Assembly: GCF_022678645.1 (NCBI RefSeq)
Contig: NZ_JALBWV010000011.1
Location: forward strand, 115,458 to 179,457
Direction of reading: 5' to 3'
Source: Saccharopolyspora soli
Lineage (GTDB): Bacteria; Actinomycetota; Actinomycetes; Mycobacteriales; Pseudonocardiaceae
DNA: 64,000 nt
This document shows positions 25,533-33,370 of this stretch, piece by piece; position 1 is the first letter of the stretch; every line of letters begins with the position of its first letter. Both the position numbers and the translations under genes were made by a program. The notes under the pieces were generated by a model. It was not told the DNA's origin and made no database searches. It saw only the letters and a list, made by a program, of their open reading frames with translations.

Positions 25533-25976
25533 ATGAAGCCCCGAGCCCGATTCCGACCGAAACCGTTCGACCCGGAGGAGTTGATCGCCAGGATCCGCGC
25601 TGTGCTGCGGCGCACCGCCGGATCCGCGCAGCCGCGGACGATGCGGGTGGCGGACCTGGAACTGGACGTCGACGGTCACCAGGCGCTGCGATCCGGCGAG
25701 CCGGTGCGGTTGTCGCCGACGGAGTTCCGGCTGCTTCGGTACCTGATGCTCAACGCCGGTCGAGTGGTCTCCAAGCGCCAGATCCTCGAACAGGTGTGGC
25801 AGTACGACTTCGGCGGTGACCCGAGCATCGTCGACACCTACATCAGCTATCTGCGCCGCGAGCTCGACACCACCGAGCCCAAGCTCATCCACACGGTGCA
25901 CGGGGTCGGTGCCGATTTCGCGCGAAATCGTTTCGTGCACCACGGCAGCGAAGATCAGGATCTGAGAGTTCTCTGA
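25533..25976 (+). pseudogene. 5'-truncated OmpR/PhoB-family response regulator, receiver domain lost
   Basis: 147 codons. The protein opens with KPFDPEELIARIRAVLRR, which is normally the last helix of a receiver domain, and continues into a complete winged-helix DNA-binding domain ending with ISYLRRELD. The whole phospho-receiver (about 105 residues) is missing. The usual C-terminal RGVGY is replaced by residues encoded by a CGATTTCGCGCGAAATCG palindrome (GADFARNRF). There is no partner kinase. It might survive as an unregulated DNA-binding protein, but decay is more likely. Confidence 0.75.
25913..25930. repeat. Perfect 18-base dispersed palindrome inside the truncated regulator
   Basis: CGATTTCGCGCGAAATCG is its own reverse complement and is identical to the copy at 56284-56301. 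It encodes DFARNR near the end of the truncated response regulator. Confidence 0.8.
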
Positions 25977-26038
25977 GTGTCTGGCGACGATTGTGGCTGC
26001 TGGGCGAGCTGGATCCGGAGTGTTCGGCGGGCGTCCTC

Positions 26039-26058
26039 AGAGGTCTCCCAGAACCTCT
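26039..26058. promoter_or_regulatory. Inverted repeat upstream of the exported OB-fold protein gene
   Basis: AGAGGT (26039-26044) and ACCTCT (26053-26058) are separated by eight bases and lie about 85 bases before the gene at 26142. It may be the operator of an OmpR-type regulator. Confidence 0.3.
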
Positions 26059-26141
26059 CCGAGATCGCTCATCCGGCACGGCCAGCCTGGGGCTTCGACC
26101 GGTCGACCAGACCGGCTCCGCGAAGCGGAGAAAGGGAACTC

Positions 26142-26540
26142 ATGCGCATCAGCAACGCTCGACGGGCAGGCATCGTCGCCGGACTCGCCCTGGTCCCCGC
26201 AGTCGCCTTCGGCGCCGTCGCGAACGCCGACCCAGCCGCTCCGTCCCCGGCACCGTCGGCCGCCCGCCAGCACGTGGCCGAACACGGGGTGGCGGCCACC
26301 CGGAGCGGTGTGATCAGCAGCGTCGTGACCAGGGAGATCCGGGGCCACCAGGTGACCATCATCGAGCTCGCCGACCAGGACCGTGCGGTGAAGTGGGTCG
26401 TCTCACCCCGGAAAACAGTCATCGAGGACGGCGAGCCGGTTCCGGCCAGCGGGCTAACCAAGGGCGACAACGTGACCGTCACCGGCAAGGTGCTGCCCAA
26501 GCGCGGGGTCGGTTCGGCGCGCGAGGTCGTCATCCACTGA
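26142..26540 (+). CDS. Small exported protein with DUF5666/OB-fold-like domain
   Basis: 132 residues. A signal peptide of about 29 residues (RRAGIVAGLALVPAVAFGAVANA) is followed by an Ala/Pro-rich linker. A beta-rich domain then begins GVISSVVTREIRGHQVTIIE and ends GDNVTVTGKVLPKRGVG, as in DUF5666-like OB-fold proteins. GAGAAAGGG precedes the ATG. Such genes often sit beside OmpR-type two-component systems, and the truncated regulator just upstream may be what is left of one. A strong hairpin follows. Confidence 0.75.
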   Translation: MRISNARRAGIVAGLALVPAVAFGAVANADPAAPSPAPSAARQHVAEHGVAATRSGVISSVVTREIRGHQVTIIELADQDRAVKWVVSPRKTVIEDGEPVPASGLTKGDNVTVTGKVLPKRGVGSAREVVIH

Positions 26541-26545
26541 GCACT

Positions 26546-26591
26546 CGGCCAGGGCCGGTCAGCTCACCGAGGAGCTGACCGGCCCTGGCCG
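26546..26591. terminator. Strong hairpin after the exported protein gene
   Basis: A perfect 20-base stem: left arm 26546-26565, right arm 26572-26591, six-base loop. It starts six bases after the stop codon. There is no T-run, which is usual for intrinsic terminators in high-GC actinobacteria. Confidence 0.85.
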
Positions 26592-26638
26592 CACAGGAAA
26601 TCCGAACAGTCCCACGTGGATGCTGAAAACGCAGATGA

Positions 26639-26655
26639 ATGTCCATAAAGGACAT
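26639..26655. promoter_or_regulatory. Dyad ATGTCCATAAAGGACAT upstream of moaA
   Basis: Six-base arms ATGTCC and GGACAT around ATAAA, about 145 bases before the moaA start. It resembles the other TGTCC/GGACA dyads in the window (8898, 59728, 62728). Its regulator is unknown. Confidence 0.35.
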
Positions 26656-26800
26656 GAGAATCGTGTGCTGCATGGTGCGGCGACGTCCCGAACCAGCTCG
26701 GTGCGTTGCGGCAGCTCAGGGGCGCGGATGTGGTGGTTGCCACCCGGCCGCACCGGTAGCACCATCGACGGTAGGGCGTCGCGACGCGCCGGAGGTGGCG

Positions 26801-27826
26801 ATGCGGGACTCGGAGCGTGCCGGACCGGACAGGTTCGGCCGATGGATGCGGGATCTGCGGATCTCGGTGACGGATCGGTGCAATTTCCGCTGCCGCTACT
26901 GCATGCCCCGGGAGGTCTTCGGCGCCGATCATGCGTTCCTGGACCGCGCTGAGCTGCTGACCTTCGAGGAGATCACCAGGCTGGTGCGCGCCTTCTCCCG
27001 CCAGGGCGTCCGGAAGATCCGGTTGACCGGCGGCGAACCCCTGCTGCGCCGCCAGTTGGAGAAGCTGGTCGCGATGCTGACCGGGGTCGACGGGATCGAT
27101 GACGTCGCCCTGACCACCAACGCCTCGCTGCTGGCGGCCAAGGCGCAGCCGCTGCGCGACGCGGGCCTGTCGCGCGTGACGGTCAGCCTGGACTCGCTGG
27201 ACCAGGACCGGTTCGCGCGGATCAGCGACACCCGCGTGCCGCTGGCGGAGGTGCTGCGCGGCATCGCCGCTGCCGACCAGGTGGGCCTGACCCCGATCAA
27301 GGTCAACACCGTGGTCAAGCGCGGCATGAACGACGGTGCGGATATCCTCGAACTGGCCGAGTTCGGCCGCGAGCACGGCTACGTCGTGCGGTTCATCGAG
27401 TACATGGACGTCGGTACCACCAACGGATGGCGGATGTCCGACGTCGTCCCCGCCCGCGAAATCGTCGAACGCCTGCACGCCGCGTGGCCGGTGGCCCCGG
27501 TGGACCCCGATTACCCCGGCGAAGTCGCCCAGCGCTACCGGTACCTGGACGGCCGTGGTGAGGTCGGCATCATCGCCTCGGTGACCGAACCGTTCTGCCG
27601 CACGTGCACGCGGGCCCGCCTGTCGGCGCAGGGCGAGCTGTTTACCTGCCTGTTCGCCGCCCGTGGACACGACCTGCGGGCGCTGGTGCGCGGCGAGGTC
27701 GACGACGCCGAGCTGGAGCGCCGCATCGAGGCGATCTGGGGCCGCCGCACCGACCGGTATTCGGAACTGCGCACTGCCGAAACCACCAACCGACCCAAGG
27801 TCGAGATGTCCTACATCGGCGGCTGA
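26801..27826 (+). CDS. moaA: GTP 3',8-cyclase MoaA (molybdenum cofactor biosynthesis)
   Basis: A 341-residue radical-SAM enzyme. The SAM cluster is Cys27, Cys31 and Cys34 in CNFRCRYC. The C-terminal cluster cysteines are in FCRTCTRARLS and LFTCLF. The protein ends in GG, as MoaA must for cleft activity. It turns GTP into 3',8-cyclo-7,8-dihydro-GTP, the first step to molybdopterin. The ATG at 26801 was chosen for GGAGGTGG before it and the normal family length. No other moa/moe gene is nearby, but a molybdenum hydroxylase (iorAB) lies 4 kb away. Confidence 0.95.
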   Translation: MRDSERAGPDRFGRWMRDLRISVTDRCNFRCRYCMPREVFGADHAFLDRAELLTFEEITRLVRAFSRQGVRKIRLTGGEPLLRRQLEKLVAMLTGVDGIDDVALTTNASLLAAKAQPLRDAGLSRVTVSLDSLDQDRFARISDTRVPLAEVLRGIAAADQVGLTPIKVNTVVKRGMNDGADILELAEFGREHGYVVRFIEYMDVGTTNGWRMSDVVPAREIVERLHAAWPVAPVDPDYPGEVAQRYRYLDGRGEVGIIASVTEPFCRTCTRARLSAQGELFTCLFAARGHDLRALVRGEVDDAELERRIEAIWGRRTDRYSELRTAETTNRPKVEMSYIGG

Positions 27827-28224
27827 CGACGAGCGACGGACGGTGCCATGGCCCAGGCCGAGATCCGAACACCGTTGACGCTCATCGGAGTCCACTTCGA
27901 CCTTCCGCCTGCCGAGCACTGGAGCCGCCGGTGGTCTGCCTGGTGGCGAGCGATCTCGTTGGCGTCGGTCCGGGAATTCGGCCTTCCCCGGTGGACCGCC
28001 TTGCTGAATCCGGCCATCATCCTCGCCTTTCCCAACTCCGCGGCCTCGGAGGAGCCTGGCGGGCCGCGTGGAACTGCGGAGAGCTTAGAAAACGGCTCGC
28101 GGGCCACCAGTACCGGGTGTTCGACAATGTCGAACGCCTATCCGGGCAGCCACCCATCTGCTGAGTTCGCCCTGATCAGCGGGGGTCCTCGATTGTCCAA
28201 CGGGCTCGTCACGGACTAGATTCG
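27827..28224. other. Unassigned stretch between moaA and the deleted IclR gene
   Basis: 398 bases in which I recognise no gene. Short open frames exist on both strands but lack a ribosome-binding site or family resemblance. The perfect 17-base dyad GTTCGACAATGTCGAAC is at 28119-28135. Confidence 0.4.
28119..28135. promoter_or_regulatory. Perfect dyad GTTCGACAATGTCGAAC
   Basis: Eight-base arms around a single A. It lies about 90 bases before the internally deleted IclR gene and is a likely operator, perhaps of the intact ancestor or an IclR paralogue. Confidence 0.4.
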
Positions 28225-28710
28225 GTGAGCATGCCGGGTCCTGTTCAGTCGATTGAGCGGGCGGCCGCGATGCTCCGCCTGCTCGCTCGCACGGCGGGCT
28301 GTCTCGGGGTCGGTGAGGTCGCGGATTCCCTTACGTTCCTGCCATTGCACGCCACCGCGTTGGGCAAGGTGCTGCTGGCATCCGATCCCGCTCTCGCGGC
28401 TTCCGCAGTCGCCAACGGACTGGACTCGCGGACCCGTCGCACGATCACCACGCCGGGCGTGCTGGCCGAGGCGCTCCGCCGGGTCCGCGACGTCGGCTGG
28501 GCCTCGGAATTCGAGGAGTTCGTGCCGGGGACGGCGAGCGTGGCCGCGCCGATCCGCGGTTGCGGTGGCCTGGTCGTCGGCGCTGTGGGTGTGTCCGGTG
28601 CGCCGGAGCGGATCTGCGGTTCCGGGCAACGGCCGAAGCCCGCGCTGGTCAGCCAGGTGCGGGAGACGGCGGGCGCGATTTCCCGCGATCTCGGAACGCG
28701 CGGATTCTGA
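28225..28710 (+). pseudogene. IclR-family regulator with in-frame internal deletion
   Basis: 161 residues, against about 250 for intact IclR proteins. The N-terminus VQSIERAAAMLRLLAR and VGEVADSL is the first half of the IclR helix-turn-helix. It then jumps straight into LPLHATALGKVLLASDP, which belongs to the effector domain. The recognition helix and roughly 90 residues are missing, with the frame kept. The remaining effector part runs to the end. It cannot bind DNA in the normal way. The decarboxylase gene downstream was probably its target. Confidence 0.8.
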
Positions 28711-28794
28711 CAACTGGATCTCGAAGCGGCAGACAACGCGAGTTCAAGGGGGTTTCTGGAAGAACCATCGCGTCGATGGCTCAGGAGGAACACG

Positions 28795-29829
28795 ATGGCC
28801 ATGGAAATCGACCGGGACACCGGTGCTCGCGTGCGCAAGATCGCCCTTGAGGAGCACTTCGGGCACGCGGCCGCAGTGCCGCACGACGCCGCCGGAGGGA
28901 TCGACTTCGACGCCTTCGAAGGCTCGGAGGGGGTGCCCACCGACTTGATGGCCCGCATCTGGCCATCCTTGCAGGACATCGGGGAATCACGGCTCAACCA
29001 GATGGACCTGGGCGGCGTGGAGTTCGCGATCCTCTCCCTGACGCAACCCGGCGTGCAGGGGATCAGAAAGCGCGCGCAGGCCGTGAGCGTGGCGCGTGAG
29101 ATCAACGACTTCCTGGCCGACACGATCGTGCGGAAGCCGAACCGGTTCGGCGGCTTCGCCAGCGTCGCGCTGCAAGACCCGGAACACGCGGCCGAGGAGT
29201 TGGACAGGTGCGTCAACCGGCTCGGCTTCAAAGGGGTGATGGTCAACGGATTCACCAACATCAGCGACGAAATCGCTTACCTGGACGAGCCGATGTTCAC
29301 CCCGTTCTGGGATGCCGTTGCCGCGCTTGACGTTCCGGTGTACCTGCATCCGCGGCCACCCCACGAACGCCGGGCGTACCACGGACATCCCGAGATGGTC
29401 GGCGCGGTGTGGGGCTTCGGCGCGGAGACCGCTTTGCACGCGTTGCGATTGGTGTTCAGCGGCCTGTTCGACCGCTACCCGACTGCGACGGTCGTGCTCG
29501 GACACCTGGGGGAGATGCTGCCGTACGCGGCTTGGCGCATCCAGCACATCTACGAGAACCTGTACGAGCGACAGGGCACGAAGTTTTTCCAACGCCGGAT
29601 CCAGGACTACCTGGCCGAGAACTTCTACCTGACGACGAGCGGCAATTTCAGCGACACGGCGCTGTCGTGCGCACGCCAAGTGGTGGGCACGGATCGCATC
29701 CTGTTCTCGATCGACTATCCCTACGAGGCGACGGCGCCCGCGGTGGAGTGGATCGAGAAGACACCGCTGACCGACACCGAGCGCCGGAAGATAGCCCACG
29801 ACAACGCCGTTCGCCTGTTCAAGCTGTGA
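28795..29829 (+). CDS. Amidohydrolase-family decarboxylase, gamma-resorcylate/2,3-dihydroxybenzoate decarboxylase-like
   Basis: A 344-residue metal-dependent TIM-barrel enzyme of the Amidohydro_2 (ACMSD) group. Metal ligands are visible: Glu19 and His21 in LEEHF, His in YLHPRPP, His in VVLGHLGEMLPYAAWR, and the catalytic Asp in FSIDYPYE. The spacing fits nonoxidative aromatic acid decarboxylases that turn 2,6- or 2,3-dihydroxybenzoate into resorcinol or catechol. It may instead be a related hydrolase. The only neighbouring regulator is the deleted IclR. GCTCAGGAGGAACACG before the ATG gives a strong ribosome-binding site. Confidence 0.82.
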   Translation: MAMEIDRDTGARVRKIALEEHFGHAAAVPHDAAGGIDFDAFEGSEGVPTDLMARIWPSLQDIGESRLNQMDLGGVEFAILSLTQPGVQGIRKRAQAVSVAREINDFLADTIVRKPNRFGGFASVALQDPEHAAEELDRCVNRLGFKGVMVNGFTNISDEIAYLDEPMFTPFWDAVAALDVPVYLHPRPPHERRAYHGHPEMVGAVWGFGAETALHALRLVFSGLFDRYPTATVVLGHLGEMLPYAAWRIQHIYENLYERQGTKFFQRRIQDYLAENFYLTTSGNFSDTALSCARQVVGTDRILFSIDYPYEATAPAVEWIEKTPLTDTERRKIAHDNAVRLFKL

Positions 29830-29848
29830 CGGACACCCCGTGCCGTGT

Positions 29849-30079
29849 TCAGGCTGCGGGCCGAGCGGTGCGCGGTAAGTCGAACTCGCCATCGCGCACC
29901 CCGGAGACGAAGGCGTCCCACTCAGCGCGTGGCACGCCGATGATCGGCCCGTTCCCGCGGTCCTTGGAATCCCGGATGCGGACCGCTCCGTCGGCGAATT
30001 GGATCTCGACGCAGTTCTGCGATGGGCTGCTGTAGGAGCTCTTGAACCAGCCGGATGCAGTCGGGGAAGCGCTGTTCAT
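29849..30079 (-). CDS. DUF397-domain protein
   Basis: 76 residues, nearly all one DUF397 domain: GWFKSSYSSPSQNCVEI, then VRIRDSKD and the C-terminal AEWDAFVSGVRDGEF. DUF397 genes in actinomycetes are usually coupled to an XRE/DUF5753 regulator gene and are linked to development and antibiotic control. Here that partner is reduced to a fragment whose stop overlaps this start by four bases. The function is unproven. Confidence 0.92.
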   Translation of the reverse strand: MNSASPTASGWFKSSYSSPSQNCVEIQFADGAVRIRDSKDRGNGPIIGVPRAEWDAFVSGVRDGEFDLPRTARPAA

Positions 30080-30175
30080 GATGTCTCCATCTCCTTGCGA
30101 ATCTGATGGATCATCTCAAGCGAGTCGTCGAGATCCAGCGCGCGGTCCACGGGCGCTGGTGTGGTGGTGGACGGC
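30076..30175 (-). pseudogene. C-terminal remnant of an XRE/DUF5753 regulator
   Basis: Reading the minus strand into the DUF397 start gives APVDRALDLDDSLEMIHQI then RKEMETS and a stop. This is the usual C-terminal helix of DUF5753 regulators (pattern: aLspeeSlaLIrrI). Nothing upstream continues it: the frame runs into the promoter of the deaminase gene. The gene was evidently truncated by a deletion. The upstream boundary is approximate. Confidence 0.55.
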
Positions 30176-30218
30176 GTGGCCCGTCGATCTTGGGGTTGGA
30201 TAGGGGGAGGATGGGCCT

Positions 30219-31232
30219 GTGACCGGGATCGAGGAATTCATCGCTGGTGTTCCGAAGTGCGAGCTGCACCTGCACATCGAGGGCACCTTGGAACCCGAGT
30301 TGAAGTTCGAGCTCGCCGCTCGCAACGGACTCACGCTGCCCTACGCGGACGCCGCCGCGATGCGCGCCGCTTACGAGTTCCACGACCTGCCTTCTTTCCT
30401 GCGGGTGTACTACGAGGGCATGGCCGTGCTGCTGACCGAGCAGGACTTCTACGACCTGGCCTGGGCTTACCTGTCGAAGGCGCAGGCGCAGCACGTGCGG
30501 TACGCGGAGCTGTTCTTCGATCCGCAGGCGCACACCTCGCGCGGCGTCTCCTTCGACACGGTGATCCGCGGGCTGCGCCGTGCCGTGCTGGACGCGCGTC
30601 GGCTGCTCGACGTGCGGGCCCAGCTGATCATGTGCTTCCTGCGGGACTTCTCCGCCGAGTACGCGATGGCGACGCTGCTGGAATCCTTGCCGTACAAGGA
30701 ATGGATCGTCGGAGTCGGGTTGGATTCCGACGAGCACGGTAACCCGCCGGTGAAGTTCGCCGCGGTCTTCGAACGGGCCCGTGCCGAGGGCTACCTCCTG
30801 ACCATGCACTGCGACGTGGACCAGGAGAACTCGACCGAGCACATCCGCCAGTGCCTTGAGGTGATCGACGTGGACCGGATCGACCACGGCGTCAACTCCC
30901 TGGACGATCCGGCGTTGCACACCGAGATCGCGCGGCGCGGGCTCGGCCTGACGGTGTGCCCGATCTCCAACGGCTACGTGCGCGGCGACCTCGGCCACGA
31001 AGCGATCCGACGAATGCTCGACCTGGGCATGCGGGTGACCGTGAACTCCGACGACCCGGCGTACTTCAACGGCTACGTCACGGAGAACCTGCTCGCGCTG
31101 AGCGAGGCGATCACCATCTCGCCGCAGGACGTGCTTCAGTTGGAGCGCAACGCGTTCGAGGTCGCCTGGTTGCCGAACTCGCTCAAGGACGCGTACCTCG
31201 CCGAATTGGCGGCTTACGAACAAGCCCGGTGA
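30219..31232 (+). CDS. Adenosine/adenine deaminase family protein
   Basis: A 337-residue zinc enzyme. The motifs in order are CELHLHIEGTLEPEL (zinc His pair), MHCDVDQEN, RIDHGVNSLDD (catalytic His) and VTVNSDDPAYF (zinc Asp). HIEGTLEPELKFELA and the short N-terminus are closer to the adenine deaminase/Aah1 branch than to classical adenosine deaminase. It would deaminate adenine or adenosine for purine salvage. It starts with GTG behind AGGGGGAGG. It is convergent with the SDR gene, with only six bases between the stops. Confidence 0.9.
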   Translation: MTGIEEFIAGVPKCELHLHIEGTLEPELKFELAARNGLTLPYADAAAMRAAYEFHDLPSFLRVYYEGMAVLLTEQDFYDLAWAYLSKAQAQHVRYAELFFDPQAHTSRGVSFDTVIRGLRRAVLDARRLLDVRAQLIMCFLRDFSAEYAMATLLESLPYKEWIVGVGLDSDEHGNPPVKFAAVFERARAEGYLLTMHCDVDQENSTEHIRQCLEVIDVDRIDHGVNSLDDPALHTEIARRGLGLTVCPISNGYVRGDLGHEAIRRMLDLGMRVTVNSDDPAYFNGYVTENLLALSEAITISPQDVLQLERNAFEVAWLPNSLKDAYLAELAAYEQAR

Positions 31233-31238
31233 TCGGAC

Positions 31239-31991
31239 TCACCAAACGGTGTAACCGCCGTCGACGACGAGGTCCGTGCCGGTGCAGAAGCTGGCCGCGT
31301 CCGAGGCGAGGAAGACGACAGCCGGGGCGATCTCGCGCGGTTGCGCGACGCGTCCCATCGGGGTGCTGTCCAGCCACGTCCGGCGCCATTCTTCGTTGCC
31401 CATCCCGAGCTGGGTCATTTCGGTGCCGACGTAACCGGGGGAGATGGAGTTCACCCGAACCCCGCGCGCGGACCACTCACCGGCCAGCGACTTGGTCAGG
31501 TGGATGACGCCCGCTTTCGCCGCGTTGTAAGCGGACTGGGGTTGCGGGCGGTTGGCGATGTGGCCGCTCATGCTGCCGGTGTTGATGATGCTGCCCGAAC
31601 CCTGCTGGAGCATCTGCCTGCCCGCCGCGCGGCAGCAGTAGAACACGCCGTCCAGGTTCACCGCGAGCACCCGGCGCCAGTCCTCGTCGCTGAGATCCTC
31701 GCTGGGGTGGTTGTGCGCGATTCCGGCGTTGTTGACGGCGATGTCGAGTGTTCCGGCGGTGGCCGCGACCTGCCCGAACGCGGCGTCGACACTCGCCGAG
31801 TCGGTGACGTCGGCGGCGACGAACTCCACCCCGAGTCGCTGTGCGGTGGCCGCGCCGACGTCGGGGTTGATGTCGCAGATGAACACCCTGGCGTGGGCGT
31901 CGCGCAGGGCGGTCGCGATGGCCTCGCCGATGCCCCGCGCACCGCCGGTGACTACCGCGGTCTTGCCTTCGAGGGTGAAGAGGTCGCTCAT
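31239..31991 (-). CDS. Short-chain dehydrogenase/reductase
   Basis: A 250-residue classical SDR. The cofactor motif TGGARGIG is near residues 15-22. NNAGIAHN, the catalytic Ser in NTGSMSGHI, and the Tyr-Lys pair in SAYNAAKAG follow. The C-terminus is LASDAASFCTGTDLVVDGGY. Asp in CDINPD after the second strand favours NAD over NADP. It lies next to the VanB-like reductase but is separated from it by the poly-G tract, so the operon link is uncertain. The substrate is unknown, perhaps an aromatic alcohol or a ring-derived alcohol. Confidence 0.88.
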   Translation of the reverse strand: MSDLFTLEGKTAVVTGGARGIGEAIATALRDAHARVFICDINPDVGAATAQRLGVEFVAADVTDSASVDAAFGQVAATAGTLDIAVNNAGIAHNHPSEDLSDEDWRRVLAVNLDGVFYCCRAAGRQMLQQGSGSIINTGSMSGHIANRPQPQSAYNAAKAGVIHLTKSLAGEWSARGVRVNSISPGYVGTEMTQLGMGNEEWRRTWLDSTPMGRVAQPREIAPAVVFLASDAASFCTGTDLVVDGGYTVW

Positions 31992-32320
<329 letters not shown>

Positions 32321-33271
32321 TCAGAGGTCCAGGACCAGGCGGTTGGAGCAGGACCGGGAGACGCAGATCATCATCGTGTCGCCCGCTTCCTGCTCCTCGG
32401 GGGTGAGGATGGAGTCCCGGTGGTCCGGGGTGCCGGAGAGGACCGTGGTCTCGCAGGTGCCGCAGGTGCCTTCCTGGCAGGACGACAGGACGGCGACACC
32501 GGAGTCCTCGATGACCTCCAGGATCGAGCGGTCCGCGGGGACGGTGAGGATCCGGCCGGTTTGCGCGAGCTCGATTTCGAACGATTCGTTGACCCCCTCC
32601 ACGGGCTTGGGGGCGAACCGCTCGACGTGCAGCGTTCCGGCGGGCCATCGGGTGCAGTGCTCCTCGACGGCCGCCAGCAGCGGTTCGGGACCGCAGCAGT
32701 AGATCGCCGTGTCGCCGTCCTCGTCGGGCTCGGCGAGGAGGGCGGGCAGGTCCAGCAAGCCCAGTTCGTCCTGCGGGCGGATTTCGACCCGATCCGGGTG
32801 CTCGGCTTCGAGCTGGTCGCGGAAGGCCATCGACGCGCGGGTCCGGCCGCCGTACACCAATCGCCATTCGTCACCGGCGGTGGCCGCCTCGGCGATCATC
32901 GGGATCAGCGGCGTGATCCCGATGCCGCCAGCGATGAACAGGTAGCGCTTGGCCTTCTCGAACTGGAAGTGGTTGCGGGGACCGCGGACCCGCACCCGGC
33001 TCCCTTCGGCGAGCTGGTCGTGCACGTACTGGGAGCCGCCCCGGCCAGCCTCCTCGCGCAGCACGGCGACCTGCAGCGTCGAGCGGTCAGCGGGATCGCC
33101 GCACAGCGAGTACTGCCGCACCAGGTCGGTGTCGAAGAGGAGGTCCAGGTGGGCGCCCGGCGTCCAGGTGGGCAACGGCTGGCCCTCGGGGTGGCGGAAG
33201 GTCAACCGCACGACGCCGTCCGCGATGGTCTCCTTGCGGGCCAGCAGCAGGTCGAGTTCGGACTCGGTCAT
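32321..33271 (-). CDS. vanB: VanB/phthalate-dioxygenase-reductase-like oxidoreductase
   Basis: A 316-residue electron-transfer protein. The flavin-binding motif is RQYSLCGD (52-59). The NADH domain begins at GGIGITPLIPM. The C-terminal plant-type 2Fe-2S domain has Cys265, Cys270, Cys273 and Cys303 with the expected spacing. It passes electrons from NADH through flavin to a Rieske oxygenase, evidently the one encoded at 33595. It lies downstream of the oxygenase and the small protein, behind a stable hairpin (33298-33345). The substrate-level role (vanillate demethylation) is inferred from the neighbours. Confidence 0.9.
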   Translation of the reverse strand: MTESELDLLLARKETIADGVVRLTFRHPEGQPLPTWTPGAHLDLLFDTDLVRQYSLCGDPADRSTLQVAVLREEAGRGGSQYVHDQLAEGSRVRVRGPRNHFQFEKAKRYLFIAGGIGITPLIPMIAEAATAGDEWRLVYGGRTRASMAFRDQLEAEHPDRVEIRPQDELGLLDLPALLAEPDEDGDTAIYCCGPEPLLAAVEEHCTRWPAGTLHVERFAPKPVEGVNESFEIELAQTGRILTVPADRSILEVIEDSGVAVLSSCQEGTCGTCETTVLSGTPDHRDSILTPEEQEAGDTMMICVSRSCSNRLVLDL

Positions 33272-33297
33272 CGCATGTTCCGTTTCGTCTCGGATGC

Positions 33298-33345
33298 GGT
33301 CGTGAGTGCGCAAGCGGTCTGGAGCCCACTCACGCACTCACGACC
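33298..33345. repeat. GGTCGTGAGTGCG hairpin between the small protein and reductase genes
   Basis: A perfect 13-base stem (33298-33310 with 33333-33345) around a 22-base loop containing CTGGAGCCC. A second copy with the same stem and loop core is at 50883-50936. Its place between two genes of one operon suggests an attenuator or a messenger-processing site. Confidence 0.75.
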
Positions 33346-33370
33346 ACAGGACGCCTTCGAGGACGGGCGC

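Noticed and set aside
26592..26800. Possible molybdenum-cofactor riboswitch before moaA
   Set aside because: The leader shows only the ATGTCC-GGACAT dyad. I could not see the multi-stem Moco RNA consensus, and those RNAs are not expected in this setting.
27848..28219. Plus-strand open frame of 123 codons after moaA
   Set aside because: No ribosome-binding site, low-complexity Ser/Arg-rich tail, no family resemblance.
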